Assembly (NCBI GenBank): GCA_947626265.1 | Contig: CANQRM010000015.1 | Span: 16,009 to 80,008 of the forward strand | DNA: 64,000 nt | Reading direction: 5' to 3' | From: an uncultured Oscillospiraceae bacterium | GTDB taxonomy: Bacteria; Bacillota; Clostridia; Oscillospirales; Oscillospiraceae | Shown here: positions 18,859-28,364 of the stretch, piece after piece | Position numbering within the stretch: the stretch's first letter is position 1 | How the letters are laid out: each line of letters begins with the position of its first letter | Notes under the pieces: model-generated | The model's database searches: none | Told to the model about the DNA's origin: nothing | What the model saw: the letters and a program-made list of their open reading frames with translations, nothing else | Program-made: the position numbers and the translations under genes

Positions 18859-20082
18859 ATGGAAAAGACCCGAAAACTGGATGATCTTCTGCCCGAGGAG
18901 ACCCGGGTGCTGCTGGCGCTGCTGGCCGTGATGGGGCTGGGATACTTCCTTTTGAGCGACCTGATGGGCGGCACGCTCTTCCAGCACCAGCAGTGGGACA
19001 GCTATACCCTCCAGGCTTTGAACTGGCTCCAGGGCCGGACCTATATCCCCGACGGGGAGAAGTACCAGTGGCTGGAGCTGGCCATCTACGGCGGCCGGTA
19101 CTATGTGTCCTTCCCGCCCCTGCCCTCGGTGGTGATGCTCCCCTTCGCAGCACTGTTCGGCCTCGGTACCCCCAACAACGCCATCGTGGGCTTTTACGGC
19201 CTCATCGCCGCGGCCCTGGCCTATGAGATCATGCTCGCCGCCGGGCGGAGCCCCCGGACCAGCGCCTTCTGGGCGCTGGTGTGCGTGTGGGGCAGCAACA
19301 TGATGTGGATGACCACCAACGGCGGCGTGTGGTTCCAGGCCCAGGCCCTCAATATGGTGATGTGTCTCGCGGCGGTCCTTTGCGCCATGAAGGGCCGAAA
19401 GGCCCTTTCCACCACCTTTCTGGCCTTGGCGGTGGGGTGCAGGCCCTGGAGCATCGTCTACCTTCCTATCTTCGCGGTGTGCTTCGCCTGGGACGAGCGG
19501 GAAGCGCACGGCGGCTTTTGCAGGAGCTGCCTCGCCCAGTGGCGGTGCCTCATAGGTCCCGTCCTCATCGGGGCCTGCTACATGGCCTATAACTATGTGC
19601 GCTTCCATGACCCCCTGGAATTCGGCCACAACTATCTGCCGGAGTTCATGGAGGCGGAGCACGGGCAGTTTTATATAGGCTACCTGTGGCCCAACCTGAA
19701 GCGGCTGCTCACAGAGCCCATCCGGTTCCAAGACGGGCTTTTGGACGTGCCCCTGTTCCAGGGGTTCATGTTCTATGTGGCCAATCCTATGTTCATCATC
19801 TGGGCCGTGCACTTCATCCGCCGGGCGGTCAAAAAGGACCTTGCTTTGGAGGACATCCTGCTGGCCGCGGGCATGGGGGCGGAGCTGCTGCTCACCTGCA
19901 TGCACCGCACCCTGGGCGCCTGGCAGTTCGGGGCCCGCTACACCTGCGACATGCTCCCCTTCGCCTATATGTTCCTGGCGAAAAGGGGGCCAAAACGCAT
20001 CGCCGACTGGGAGCTTCTCATCGGCGGCCTCGCCGTGGTGTTCAACGTGTACGGGGCCATGCACATGTTCTTCAACACCTGA
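18859..20082 (+). CDS. Multi-TM glycosyltransferase-like membrane protein (GT-C style)
   Basis: Multiple TM segments; YTLQALNWLQGRTYI..., FARY-like FGARYTCDMLPF. Confidence 0.6.
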   Translation: MEKTRKLDDLLPEETRVLLALLAVMGLGYFLLSDLMGGTLFQHQQWDSYTLQALNWLQGRTYIPDGEKYQWLELAIYGGRYYVSFPPLPSVVMLPFAALFGLGTPNNAIVGFYGLIAAALAYEIMLAAGRSPRTSAFWALVCVWGSNMMWMTTNGGVWFQAQALNMVMCLAAVLCAMKGRKALSTTFLALAVGCRPWSIVYLPIFAVCFAWDEREAHGGFCRSCLAQWRCLIGPVLIGACYMAYNYVRFHDPLEFGHNYLPEFMEAEHGQFYIGYLWPNLKRLLTEPIRFQDGLLDVPLFQGFMFYVANPMFIIWAVHFIRRAVKKDLALEDILLAAGMGAELLLTCMHRTLGAWQFGARYTCDMLPFAYMFLAKRGPKRIADWELLIGGLAVVFNVYGAMHMFFNT

Positions 20083-20094
20083 GGGAGGCGCGCC

Positions 20095-21324
20095 ATGACT
20101 CTGATGCTCTGGGTGGGGTCCACGGCGGTGATGCTGGCGCTGCTGGGCATGTTGGCTGTCCGAGCCTCGCGGGAGCTGCTGGGAATAGATCTGAAAGCGC
20201 CCGCCCTGGGCCCGCTACCGGAAAAGCTCAGCCCGGCCAGCTGGACCGGGCCCTGCGTCTTCATAGCGTCACTCGCTATTTTGTGGCTTGGCGCCTTTAT
20301 AAGCCACCTGGCCCTCACCCACAGCGCCGCGGGCTTTTTCGCCCACTATTGGGACCGGTTCACCACCGCCGGGGACGCGGAGCGGTACCGCTTTATCGCC
20401 GAAAACGGCTACGCGCCCGCGGGGGAGAACGTGATCAACATCGTCTTCTATCCCCTCTACCCCGCGCTCATGGGCCTGCTGGGCGCGGCGCTGGGCAGCC
20501 GGACGGCTCTCGCGGGGCTCATCATCTCGCAGGTCTGCTATGGCTTTTCCGCGGTGATATTCGCCCGCCTGGCGAAAAAGGAGTGCGCCTGCCCCGGCGC
20601 GGCGCTCGCGGCCTACTGGCTCTATCCCTTTGGCTTTTTCGCCCAGGGGGTGTACACGGAAGGGCTGTTCCTGCTGCTGACCGTGTCCGCCCTGTACCTC
20701 ATGGGGGAGCGGAAATGGCTGGGGGCGGGGTGCGTGGGGCTTCTCTGCGCCCTCACCCGGGTCCAGGGTGTGCTGCTTCTTTTGCCGGGGGTATACATGG
20801 CCTGGCGGGCCATGAGGGAGGACAAAAAATGGCAGCCCAGGGCATTGGCCCTGTTGGGGCCGCTCCTGGGCTTCGGGATATATCTCTGCCTCAACAAGGC
20901 CGTGTGCGGCAGCTTCTTCGCCTTCAAGGGCTATGAGGCCGGCGCGCCCTGGTACCAGACCGTCCAATGGCTGGGGGACACCCTGGCCCAGCAGTTCACC
21001 ATGGCCGCGGCCTATCCCGGCATCGCCCCCTGGATATACTGGCCCCAGACGGCCCTGTACTTCATCGCGGCGGCGCTTCTCATCGCGGGCTGGCGGCGGG
21101 CGCTGGACAACGCCTACATCCTCTACGGCACCGCATATCTCGGCATGTGCTACACTGCCGGATGGCTCATCAGCGGCGGCCGGTATATGCTGGGGTGCCT
21201 GCCCATATACCTCTGCGTCGGCCGGCTAAAAAGCCCCGCCCTCCGGGCCCTCATCCTCGCAGCCGAGATCATATTCTTCTTCGTTTACAGCTATTGGTTC
21301 ATGCAGGGTCAAGCAATTATGTAA
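20095..21324 (+). CDS. PIG-V-like/mannosyltransferase-type membrane protein
   Basis: HYWDRFTTAGDAERYRFIAENGY, FYPLYPALMGL, LTRVQGVLLLLP typical of PIG-V-like GT-C enzymes. Confidence 0.75.
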   Translation: MTLMLWVGSTAVMLALLGMLAVRASRELLGIDLKAPALGPLPEKLSPASWTGPCVFIASLAILWLGAFISHLALTHSAAGFFAHYWDRFTTAGDAERYRFIAENGYAPAGENVINIVFYPLYPALMGLLGAALGSRTALAGLIISQVCYGFSAVIFARLAKKECACPGAALAAYWLYPFGFFAQGVYTEGLFLLLTVSALYLMGERKWLGAGCVGLLCALTRVQGVLLLLPGVYMAWRAMREDKKWQPRALALLGPLLGFGIYLCLNKAVCGSFFAFKGYEAGAPWYQTVQWLGDTLAQQFTMAAAYPGIAPWIYWPQTALYFIAAALLIAGWRRALDNAYILYGTAYLGMCYTAGWLISGGRYMLGCLPIYLCVGRLKSPALRALILAAEIIFFFVYSYWFMQGQAIM

Positions 21325-21339
21325 ACCTTCTTTGGGCAT

Positions 21340-21373
21340 AAAAAATACGCGGCCATCTGGCCGCGTATTTTTT
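21340..21373. terminator. Bidirectional terminator between convergent genes
   Basis: aaaaaatacgcggcca-tc-tggccgcgtatttttt, 16-bp perfect stem. Confidence 0.95.
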
Positions 21374-21378
21374 ATTTG

Positions 21379-21648
21379 TCAATCGGCTACATACGGAAGC
21401 AGCGCGATCTGGCGGGCCTGCTTGATGGCCGTGGTCAGCTGGCGCTGATGCATGGCACAGGTACCGGTAGTCCGGCGGGGCAGGATCTTGCCGCGCTCGG
21501 ACAGGTACTTGCGCAGCCGGGCGGTGTCCTTGTAGTCCACATGGGTCATCTTGTCCACGCAGAACTGGCACACCTTGCGGCGCTTGCGGGGCTTCGCCGG
21601 CGCGCGGCCGGTGGCGTCCGCAGGGGCATTGGCTTTATCGAAAGGCAT
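21379..21648 (-). CDS. rpsR: 30S ribosomal protein S18 (Cys-containing form)
   Basis: [13 protein letters not shown]...[49 protein letters not shown]. Confidence 0.98.
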   Translation of the reverse strand: MPFDKANAPADATGRAPAKPRKRRKVCQFCVDKMTHVDYKDTARLRKYLSERGKILPRRTTGTCAMHQRQLTTAIKQARQIALLPYVAD

Positions 21649-21666
21649 TTCGCTTATCCTCCTTTA

Positions 21667-22149
21667 TCAAAATGGCAGGTCGCCGTCGCCGTCGTCCAGC
21701 TCGGAAAACGCGCTGTCCCCGACGGGGGCGTCGCTGTACCCGGCGCTGAAACCGCCGGAAGCGGGCTTGGGGGCATAGCCGCCGGAAGCGGAAGAGCCGC
21801 CGGCATAGCCGCCTTCCTCGCGGGAGCGCTTGCTCTCGCCGAAGTAGACGTTATCCGCGACGATCTCCGCGGAGCGGCGCTTTCCGCCCTCCCGGTCGGT
21901 CCAGTCACGGATCTGCAGCCGCCCGGAGACGACCGCCATGCTCCCCTTCTGGAAGTACTTGGATACGAACTCAGCCGTGCTGCGCCAGGCCACGCAGTCG
22001 ATGAAATCGGTCTGGCGTTCCCGGTTATCCCGGCCGCCGAAGTCCCGATCCACCGCCACGGTGAAGGACACCACCGGCGTCTGGGTCTGGGTGTAGCGCA
22101 GCTCGGGGTCACGGGTCAGGCGGCCCATGACGATGATGTGGTTGAGCAT
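21667..22149 (-). CDS. ssb: Single-stranded DNA-binding protein
   Basis: MLNHIIVMGRLTRDPELRYTQTQTPVVSFTVAVDRDF; acidic LPF C-terminal tip. Confidence 0.98.
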   Translation of the reverse strand: MLNHIIVMGRLTRDPELRYTQTQTPVVSFTVAVDRDFGGRDNRERQTDFIDCVAWRSTAEFVSKYFQKGSMAVVSGRLQIRDWTDREGGKRRSAEIVADNVYFGESKRSREEGGYAGGSSASGGYAPKPASGGFSAGYSDAPVGDSAFSELDDGDGDLPF

Positions 22150-22161
22150 CTCTATCCTCCG

Positions 22162-22458
22162 TCAGTCCACGCGCAGCGTGATCAGGCTGCGCATGATGCC
22201 GTCCGTGATGCCAAGCACACGGTCCAGCTCCGCCGGGAAAGCGGGATCGCTCGTGAACTTCACCAGCACATAGTAGCCCTCGCCGATGTAGTTGATGGGG
22301 TAGGCCAGCTTCTGCTTGTCCTTGACCTCCATCTCATCGACTGTGCCGTGCTGCTCCACAAGCGCCTTGAACTTGTCGACGATAGCGGTGCGCTCCTCTT
22401 CCTCCAGATTGGGGTCGATGATGTACATCACTTCGTACTTCTCGCTTGTCTTCGCCAT
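22162..22458 (-). CDS. rpsF: 30S ribosomal protein S6
   Basis: YEVMYIIDPNLEEEERTAIVDKFKALVEQHG...KLAYPINYIGEGYYVLVKF. Confidence 0.98.
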   Translation of the reverse strand: MAKTSEKYEVMYIIDPNLEEEERTAIVDKFKALVEQHGTVDEMEVKDKQKLAYPINYIGEGYYVLVKFTSDPAFPAELDRVLGITDGIMRSLITLRVD

Positions 22459-22700
22459 TTGAGCACCTCCTTTTGGTCTTGCCTTGATTTAAGGATGGAC
22501 CGTGTGCGCGGCGGCGAGGGATCTTTTTGCGGGATGAAGGCGGCTTTTCGCCGCAATACTTTGTGTATTGCAAGAAAGGCCGACAAAATCACGCGGGAAG
22601 AGACCCGCCGTCCGTGTGCGCGGACATCCTTGAAGCAAGGCATATTGGCCCCTGTTGTCCCCAGGAGCAAGGAAATTGGCCTGGCCGGAACGGCCAAGCT
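22459..22700 (-). promoter_or_regulatory. Long structured 5' leader of rpsF-ssb-rpsR (candidate cis-regulatory RNA)
   Basis: ~240 nt between a strong promoter and rpsF with consecutive stem-loops at 22540-22554, 22554-22570, 22593-22608 and 22610-22625. Confidence 0.6.
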
Positions 22701-22705
22701 TTTTT

Positions 22706-22733
22706 ATTATACCTATTTTCTTCCTTTTGTCAA
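22706..22733 (-). promoter_or_regulatory. Consensus sigma-A promoter of rpsF operon
   Basis: TTGACA-N16-TATAAT on minus strand. Confidence 0.85.
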
Positions 22734-22782
22734 CGGTTTTTTCATGGATGGCCCCCGCCGTTTGGCGGGGGCCTGGTGTCTG

Positions 22783-24405
22783 TTAATCGAGTACGATATC
22801 CGTCCAGCCGCTCACGTCCGTGGCGTCCTCCCCGGCAGCGACGGCAGTGCCGTCGGTCTTCACGCCCAAGGCAAAATCCCCCGCGGCAACGGCGGCGACA
22901 TCCGTCCACCCGCTCACGTCGGGAGCCAGTTCCCCGGCGGTGATGACGGTGCCATCGGACTTGAGCCCCAGGGCGAACCCATTACCCGCGGCGACGGCCA
23001 CGATGTCCGTCCACCCGCTCACATCCGGGGCCTCCAGCCCCGGCGTCACGCTCACGGTGAGGGCCGTGCCGTCGGCGGTGAGGGCGAGGGCGTAGTCCGG
23101 GCCCACGTCGATGGCGATGATATCCGCCCATTCGCTCACGTCGGGGGCGCCCACGCCGGCGGTGACCACGGTTCCGTCCACCTTCAGCCCCAGGGCATAG
23201 GCGCTGTCCGCTGCGATGGCCACCACGTCGGTCCAGCCGCTCACATCGGGGGCAGGCTCCTCGGGGGTGGACTGGCCGGCGGTCATGGCGGTGCCGTCGG
23301 TCTTGAGGGCCAGCAGATACTCAGCGGCCGAGAGGGCCTTCACATCCGTCCAGCGCACGGCGTCGATGTCCCCGCCCTCGCCGCCGGTCACCCGGACGGT
23401 GCCGTCCTCATGCAGGCAGGCCATCCAGCCATCCCCCAGGGCCACGGCCATGACGGGGCTGGCGCCCGTCTCATAATTATAGGTATCCGCCCCCACGGCC
23501 TGGGCCTGGGCGCCCTTGGCCAGCACGGCGGCGGCCATATCGCCGGACACGTCCACGGTCTGGCCGGCGGCCCGGGCCCACAGCTTCATGCTCCGCTCCT
23601 GGGCGTCGGCATAGTCCCCCAGGGCATAGTAGCCGATGGCGGCCGCGGCGCTGTGGCCGCTGTCCGCCAGAGCCGTGGCGGCGGAATAGAGGGCCATGGG
23701 CACCCGCTGGGCGCTGTCGGCGTAATCTCCCAAGGCCTGATAGGCCTCCGCCGCGGCCACATAGTCCCCGGCGGCGAAGAGCGCCGCCGCCTCGCCATAG
23801 GCCCGGGCATTCTCCGCCTCCGCCTGGGCGTCCCGGGCCTCCTCGGCCCGGTCGGCGCTGTCGGCGTAATCCCCCAGGGCCGTAAAGGCCGCGATGGCCT
23901 TCTCATATTCCCCAACCGCGAACAGCTCCTCCGCCTCGTCATAGGCGTCGGCGTTGCGCTGGTCTATCATTTCCTGCGCCCGTTCCGCCTGGGCGGGGCT
24001 GTCGGAGTAATCCTCCAGGGCCTGGAAAGCAGCAAGGGCACCCTCCAGGTCCCCGGCGTCCAGGAGCCCGGCCGCCTCGTCATAGGCGGCGGCGCGCTCC
24101 GCCTCCACCTGGGCGTCCCGGGCCTGGGCCGCCCGGTCGGCGCTGTCCCTGAAGCCGCCCAGGTCCTCAAAGGCCGCGATGGCCTCGGCATAATCCCCGT
24201 CGGTCAGGGCCTTCTCGGCGATGGCGTAGCGGTTGTTGGGGATGACCACCTTCGTGACCACCACCGCCGCCGCGGCCAGCAGGACCAGTATGATGAGCGC
24301 GATGGCCCCCTTGGAGCCGGAGCGTTTGGCCCCGCCGGGCTGGGGCGCCTCGGGCGCCTGTTCCGGCGCGGTCTGTTCCTGCGATATTTTTTCCTGTTCG
24401 TCCAT
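22783..24405 (-). CDS. Membrane-anchored protein with TPR-like repeats and RCC1-like/propeller repeats
   Basis: TM after MDEQEK...; repeats GDYADSADRAEEARDAQAEAE; repeats KxDGTVxTAGxxxPDVSGWTDIVAIAA. Confidence 0.85.
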   Translation of the reverse strand: MDEQEKISQEQTAPEQAPEAPQPGGAKRSGSKGAIALIILVLLAAAAVVVTKVVIPNNRYAIAEKALTDGDYAEAIAAFEDLGGFRDSADRAAQARDAQVEAERAAAYDEAAGLLDAGDLEGALAAFQALEDYSDSPAQAERAQEMIDQRNADAYDEAEELFAVGEYEKAIAAFTALGDYADSADRAEEARDAQAEAENARAYGEAAALFAAGDYVAAAEAYQALGDYADSAQRVPMALYSAATALADSGHSAAAAIGYYALGDYADAQERSMKLWARAAGQTVDVSGDMAAAVLAKGAQAQAVGADTYNYETGASPVMAVALGDGWMACLHEDGTVRVTGGEGGDIDAVRWTDVKALSAAEYLLALKTDGTAMTAGQSTPEEPAPDVSGWTDVVAIAADSAYALGLKVDGTVVTAGVGAPDVSEWADIIAIDVGPDYALALTADGTALTVSVTPGLEAPDVSGWTDIVAVAAGNGFALGLKSDGTVITAGELAPDVSGWTDVAAVAAGDFALGVKTDGTAVAAGEDATDVSGWTDIVLD

Positions 24406-24491
24406 AGCGGGCCTCCTTTTTGGGCGTGAGGTGTATATCTTCTTATTACTGATTATGACGGTCCCGGGCCCGGATGTCAAGCCGGACCCAT

Positions 24492-24524
24492 AAAAAACCA
24501 CCCCCGGCGTGAGCCGGGGGCGGT
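24492..24524 (-). terminator. Terminator downstream of PFOR gene
   Basis: caccgcccccggc-tcac-gccgggggtgg + tttttt on minus strand. Confidence 0.92.
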
Positions 24525-24541
24525 GCGTTGGAATGGGGAAA

Positions 24542-27500
24542 TTACTTCGCGGTGACTTCCTGCTCGAACATCTGCTTCTGGAGCTCCAGGTTGGCGAAAC
24601 GCTCCTTGGACTTCTCCTCCGCCAAGGTGAACAGCTTCTCCGCACGCTCGGGGAAGTTGATGGTCAGCGCGGAGTACCGGGCCTCGTTCATGATGAAGTC
24701 GCGGTAAGAGGTGGTGGGCGCCTTGGAGTCCACGGTGAAGGGGTTCTTGCCCTCCGCGGCCAGGGCGGGATTGAACCGGAACAGGTTCCAGTAACCGCAG
24801 TCCACAGCCTTCTTCATCTCGGCCTGGCAGTTGGTCATGCCGCCCTTGATGGAGTGCATCTCGCAGGGGGCGTAGCCGATGATCAGGGACGGGCCGTGAT
24901 AGGCCTCGGCCTCGGTGATGGCCTTCAGGGCCTGGGCGGGGTTGGCGCCCATGGCGATCTGGGCCACGTAGATGTAGCCGTAGGTCATGGCGATCTGGGC
25001 GAGGCTCTTCTTGGCAACAGACTTGCCGGCCGCGGCGAACTGCGCCACCTGGCCGATCTGGCTGGCCTTGGAGGCCTGGCCGCCGGTGTTGGAGTACACC
25101 TCGGTGTCGAAGACCATGACGTTCACGTCCTCGCCGGAGGCCAGCACGTGGTCCAGGCCGCCGAAGCCGATATCATAGGCCCAGCCGTCGCCGCCGAAGA
25201 TCCAGATGGACTTCTTGGAGAGGTATTCCTTGTTCTTCAGGATCTCAGCCCGGCGCTCGCAGCCGCAGTCCTGCTTTTCAAGCAGCGCGACCAGCTCCCT
25301 GGTGGCGGCGTCGTTGGCCTGGCCGTCGTCGTAGGTATCCAGATACTTCTGGGCCGCGGCCTTCACGTCGTCCTTCTTGCCGTCGGCGGCGATCTGCTCG
25401 ACGAGGCCCTTCAGGCGCTCGCGGATGGCCTTCTGGCCCAGATACATGCCCAGGCCGTGCTCGGCATTGTCCTCGAACAGGGAGTTGGCCCAGGCGGGAC
25501 CGTGGCCGTCCTTGTTGACGGTGTAGGGGCTGGTGGCAGCCGGACCGCCCCAGATGGAGGAGCAGCCGGTGGCGTTGGAGATGTACATGCGGTCGCCGCA
25601 GACCTGGGTGATCAGGCGGGCGTAGCTGGTCTCGGCGCAGCCGGCGCAGGAGCCGGAGAACTCCAAGAGCGGCTGATGGAACTGGCTGTCCTTCACGGTC
25701 AGACCAAACAGCTCGTCCTTCTGAGGAACCTTGGTGACCATGTAATCCCACACGGCCTCCTGAGGAGCTTCCTCCTCGCGGGGCACCATGGTGATGGCCT
25801 TGGTGGGGCACACGCCCACGCACACGCCGCAGCCCATGCAGTCCAGCGGGCTCACGGCCATGGTGAACTTGTAGACGCCCTTGCCCTTGCCGGCCTTCCA
25901 GTCGGCCATCTTGGTCGCCTCGGGGGCAGCCTTGGCCTCGGCGTCGGTCAGCGCGAAGGGACGGATGGTGGCGTGGGGGCACACGAAGGCGCACTGGTTG
26001 CACTGGATGCACTTGGTCTCGTCCCAGCGGGGCACGGTCACGGCCACGCCGCGCTTCTCATGAGCGGCGGCGCCCAGCTGGAAGGTGCCGTCCACGTGGT
26101 CCACGAAGGCGGACACGGGCAGGCTGTCGCCGTCCATCTTGCCCACGGGGTTGAGGATGTTCTGCACCATCTTCATGACGGCGGGGCGGTCCTCATGGAC
26201 AGCGGGGGCGGGATCGTCGGTGCAGTTGGCCCAGTCGGCGGGCACGTCGATCTTCACGAAGGCGTTGGCACCCAGGTCGATGGCCTTGTGGTTCATGTCC
26301 ACGATGTCCTGGCCCTTCTTGCGGTAGCTCTTGGTGGCGGCGTCCTTCATGTGCTGGATGGCCTCCGCCTCGGGCATGACCTTGGCCAGCTTGAAGAAGG
26401 CGGACTGGAGGATGGTGTTGGTGCGCTTGCCCATGCCGATCTCCAGGGCCAGGTCGATGGCGTTGATGGTGTAGAGCTGGATATTGTTCTGGGCGATGTA
26501 GCGCTTGCTCGCGCCGTCCAGATGCTCGGCCAGCTCCTCAGGCTTCCACTGGCAGTTGATGAGGTACACGCCGCCGGGCTTCACGTCCTGGACCATCTTG
26601 AACCCCTTGTCCACATAGGAGGGGTTGTGGCAGGCCACGAAGTCGGCCTTGTTGATGTAGTACGGGCTCTTGATGGGCTTGTCGCCGAAGCGCAGGTGGC
26701 TGATGGTGACGCCGCCGGTCTTCTTGGAGTCGTACTGGAAGTAGGCCTGAACATATTTATCGGTGTAGTCGCCGATGATCTTGATGGAGTTCTTGTTGGC
26801 GCCCACGGTGCCGTCGCCGCCCAGGCCCCAGAACTTGCACTCGATGGTGCCTTCCGCGGCGGTGTTGGGGGACTCGTCCTCCTCAAGGCTCAGGTTGGTC
26901 ACGTCGTCCACGATGCCCACGGTGAACAGCTTCCTGGGCTCAGCCTTGGCCAGCTCCTTGTACACGGCCACGACCGTGGAGGGAGGCGTGTCCTTGGAGG
27001 CCAGGCCGTAGCGGCCGCCCACGACCTTGATATCGGTCTTGCCGGCGTCGGCCAGGGCGGAGACCACGTCCAAGTACAGAGGCTCGCCGGGCGCGCCGGG
27101 CTCCTTGGTCCGGTCCAGGACGGCGATCTTCTTGCAGGTGGCGGGGATGGCTGCCAGCAGGCGGTCGGCGGCGAAGGGCCGGTACAGGCGGACCTTGATG
27201 AGGCCGACCTTCTCGCCCTTGGCGGTCAGGTAGTCGATAACTTCCTCGGCCACGTCGCAGATGGAGCCCATGGCGATGATGACACGGTCCGCGTCGGGCG
27301 CGCCGTAGTAGTTGAACAGCTTGTAGTCGGTGCCCAGCTTGTCGTTGACCTTCGCCATCATCTCCTCCACGATGCCGGGGACGGCGTCGTAGTACTTGTT
27401 GATGGCCTCGCGGTTCTGGAAGAAGATGTCGCCGTTCTCATGGCTTCCGCGCATGGTGGGCCGCTCGGGGTTCAGCGCGCGGGCGCGGAAGGCGTCCACA

Positions 27501-28105
27501 TCGGCCATGTCCAGCATGTCGGCCAGGTCCTTGTAGTCCCAGACCTCGATCTTCTGCAGCTCATGGGAGGTGCGGAAGCCGTCGAAGAAGTTGATGAAGG
27601 GAACGCGGCCCTTCAGGGCGGCCAGGTGCGCCACCGGGGACAGGTCCATGACCTCCTGGGGGTTGGTCTCGGCCAGCATGGCAAAGCCGGTCTGGCGGCA
27701 GGCCATCACGTCGGTGTGGTCACCGAAGATGCTCAGGGAGTGAGAGGCCAGCGCACGGGCGGACACGTGGAACACGCAGGGCAGCAGCTCGCCGGCGATC
27801 TTGTACATGTTGGGGATCATCAGCAGCAGGCCCTGGCTGGCGGTGTAGGTGGTGGTCAGGGCGCCGGCATTCAGGCTGCCGTGGACGGCGCCGGCCGCGC
27901 CGGACTCCGCCTGCATCTCCTGGACCTTCACCGTGGTGCCGAACACGTTCTTCTGCCCGGCGGCTGCCCACTGGTCGACGAAGTCGGCCATGGGGCTGGA
28001 CGGCGTGATGGGATAGATAGCGGCTACTTCCGTGTACGCGTAGGACACGTGCGCAGCTGCGTTGTTGCCGTCCATCGTCTTTTTGCTTCTCGTAACTTTG
28101 GACAT
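24542..28105 (-). CDS. nifJ: Pyruvate:ferredoxin (flavodoxin) oxidoreductase
   Basis: YTEVAAIYPITPSSPMADFVDQWAA; two CxxCxxC ferredoxin clusters (CIQCNQCAFVCPH, CMGCGVCVGVCP); IFGGDGWAYDIGFGGLDH TPP domain. Confidence 0.97.
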   Translation of the reverse strand: MSKVTRSKKTMDGNNAAAHVSYAYTEVAAIYPITPSSPMADFVDQWAAAGQKNVFGTTVKVQEMQAESGAAGAVHGSLNAGALTTTYTASQGLLLMIPNMYKIAGELLPCVFHVSARALASHSLSIFGDHTDVMACRQTGFAMLAETNPQEVMDLSPVAHLAALKGRVPFINFFDGFRTSHELQKIEVWDYKDLADMLDMADVDAFRARALNPERPTMRGSHENGDIFFQNREAINKYYDAVPGIVEEMMAKVNDKLGTDYKLFNYYGAPDADRVIIAMGSICDVAEEVIDYLTAKGEKVGLIKVRLYRPFAADRLLAAIPATCKKIAVLDRTKEPGAPGEPLYLDVVSALADAGKTDIKVVGGRYGLASKDTPPSTVVAVYKELAKAEPRKLFTVGIVDDVTNLSLEEDESPNTAAEGTIECKFWGLGGDGTVGANKNSIKIIGDYTDKYVQAYFQYDSKKTGGVTISHLRFGDKPIKSPYYINKADFVACHNPSYVDKGFKMVQDVKPGGVYLINCQWKPEELAEHLDGASKRYIAQNNIQLYTINAIDLALEIGMGKRTNTILQSAFFKLAKVMPEAEAIQHMKDAATKSYRKKGQDIVDMNHKAIDLGANAFVKIDVPADWANCTDDPAPAVHEDRPAVMKMVQNILNPVGKMDGDSLPVSAFVDHVDGTFQLGAAAHEKRGVAVTVPRWDETKCIQCNQCAFVCPHATIRPFALTDAEAKAAPEATKMADWKAGKGKGVYKFTMAVSPLDCMGCGVCVGVCPTKAITMVPREEEAPQEAVWDYMVTKVPQKDELFGLTVKDSQFHQPLLEFSGSCAGCAETSYARLITQVCGDRMYISNATGCSSIWGGPAATSPYTVNKDGHGPAWANSLFEDNAEHGLGMYLGQKAIRERLKGLVEQIAADGKKDDVKAAAQKYLDTYDDGQANDAATRELVALLEKQDCGCERRAEILKNKEYLSKKSIWIFGGDGWAYDIGFGGLDHVLASGEDVNVMVFDTEVYSNTGGQASKASQIGQVAQFAAAGKSVAKKSLAQIAMTYGYIYVAQIAMGANPAQALKAITEAEAYHGPSLIIGYAPCEMHSIKGGMTNCQAEMKKAVDCGYWNLFRFNPALAAEGKNPFTVDSKAPTTSYRDFIMNEARYSALTINFPERAEKLFTLAEEKSKERFANLELQKQMFEQEVTAK

Positions 28106-28258
28106 AAGGCGCATCTCCTTTATGTAATGTATTTTTCCAAGACATATCGGGTGAGCAAGACGCCGCGCGCCTTGCCATTGGGCATTATATCATAAACCGT
28201 CCCTCTTGAAAAGCGTTTTTATTTCCTTTTTTCATGAAAAAGGGCGATAAATTTTTTC

Positions 28259-28287
28259 TTGTGAAACTGGTGAATATGCTGTATAAT
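28259..28287 (+). promoter_or_regulatory. Promoter upstream of Asp23-fakA
   Basis: TTGTGA-N17-TATAAT. Confidence 0.65.
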
Positions 28288-28364
28288 GGAAAGGCTATAT
28301 TATAGTGCCTACTATGCCCATTTTGGGGCGGGTAGGCGCCACAGGGACAAAGGGGGTCTTCGAA

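Noticed and set aside
22428-22697. 89-aa ORF in the rpsF leader
   Set aside because: Overlaps the rpsF start and the hairpin region, shows no RBS, and composition looks non-coding.
21376-24429. 1017-aa plus-strand ORF across rpsR-ssb-rpsF and the RCC1-like gene
   Set aside because: Spans several confidently assigned minus-strand genes and an intergenic leader; no domain-like sequence.
24509-28195. 1228-aa plus-strand ORF opposite nifJ
   Set aside because: Antisense open frame typical of GC-rich coding DNA; His/Gly/Leu-rich low-complexity translation; the minus strand encodes an unmistakable PFOR.
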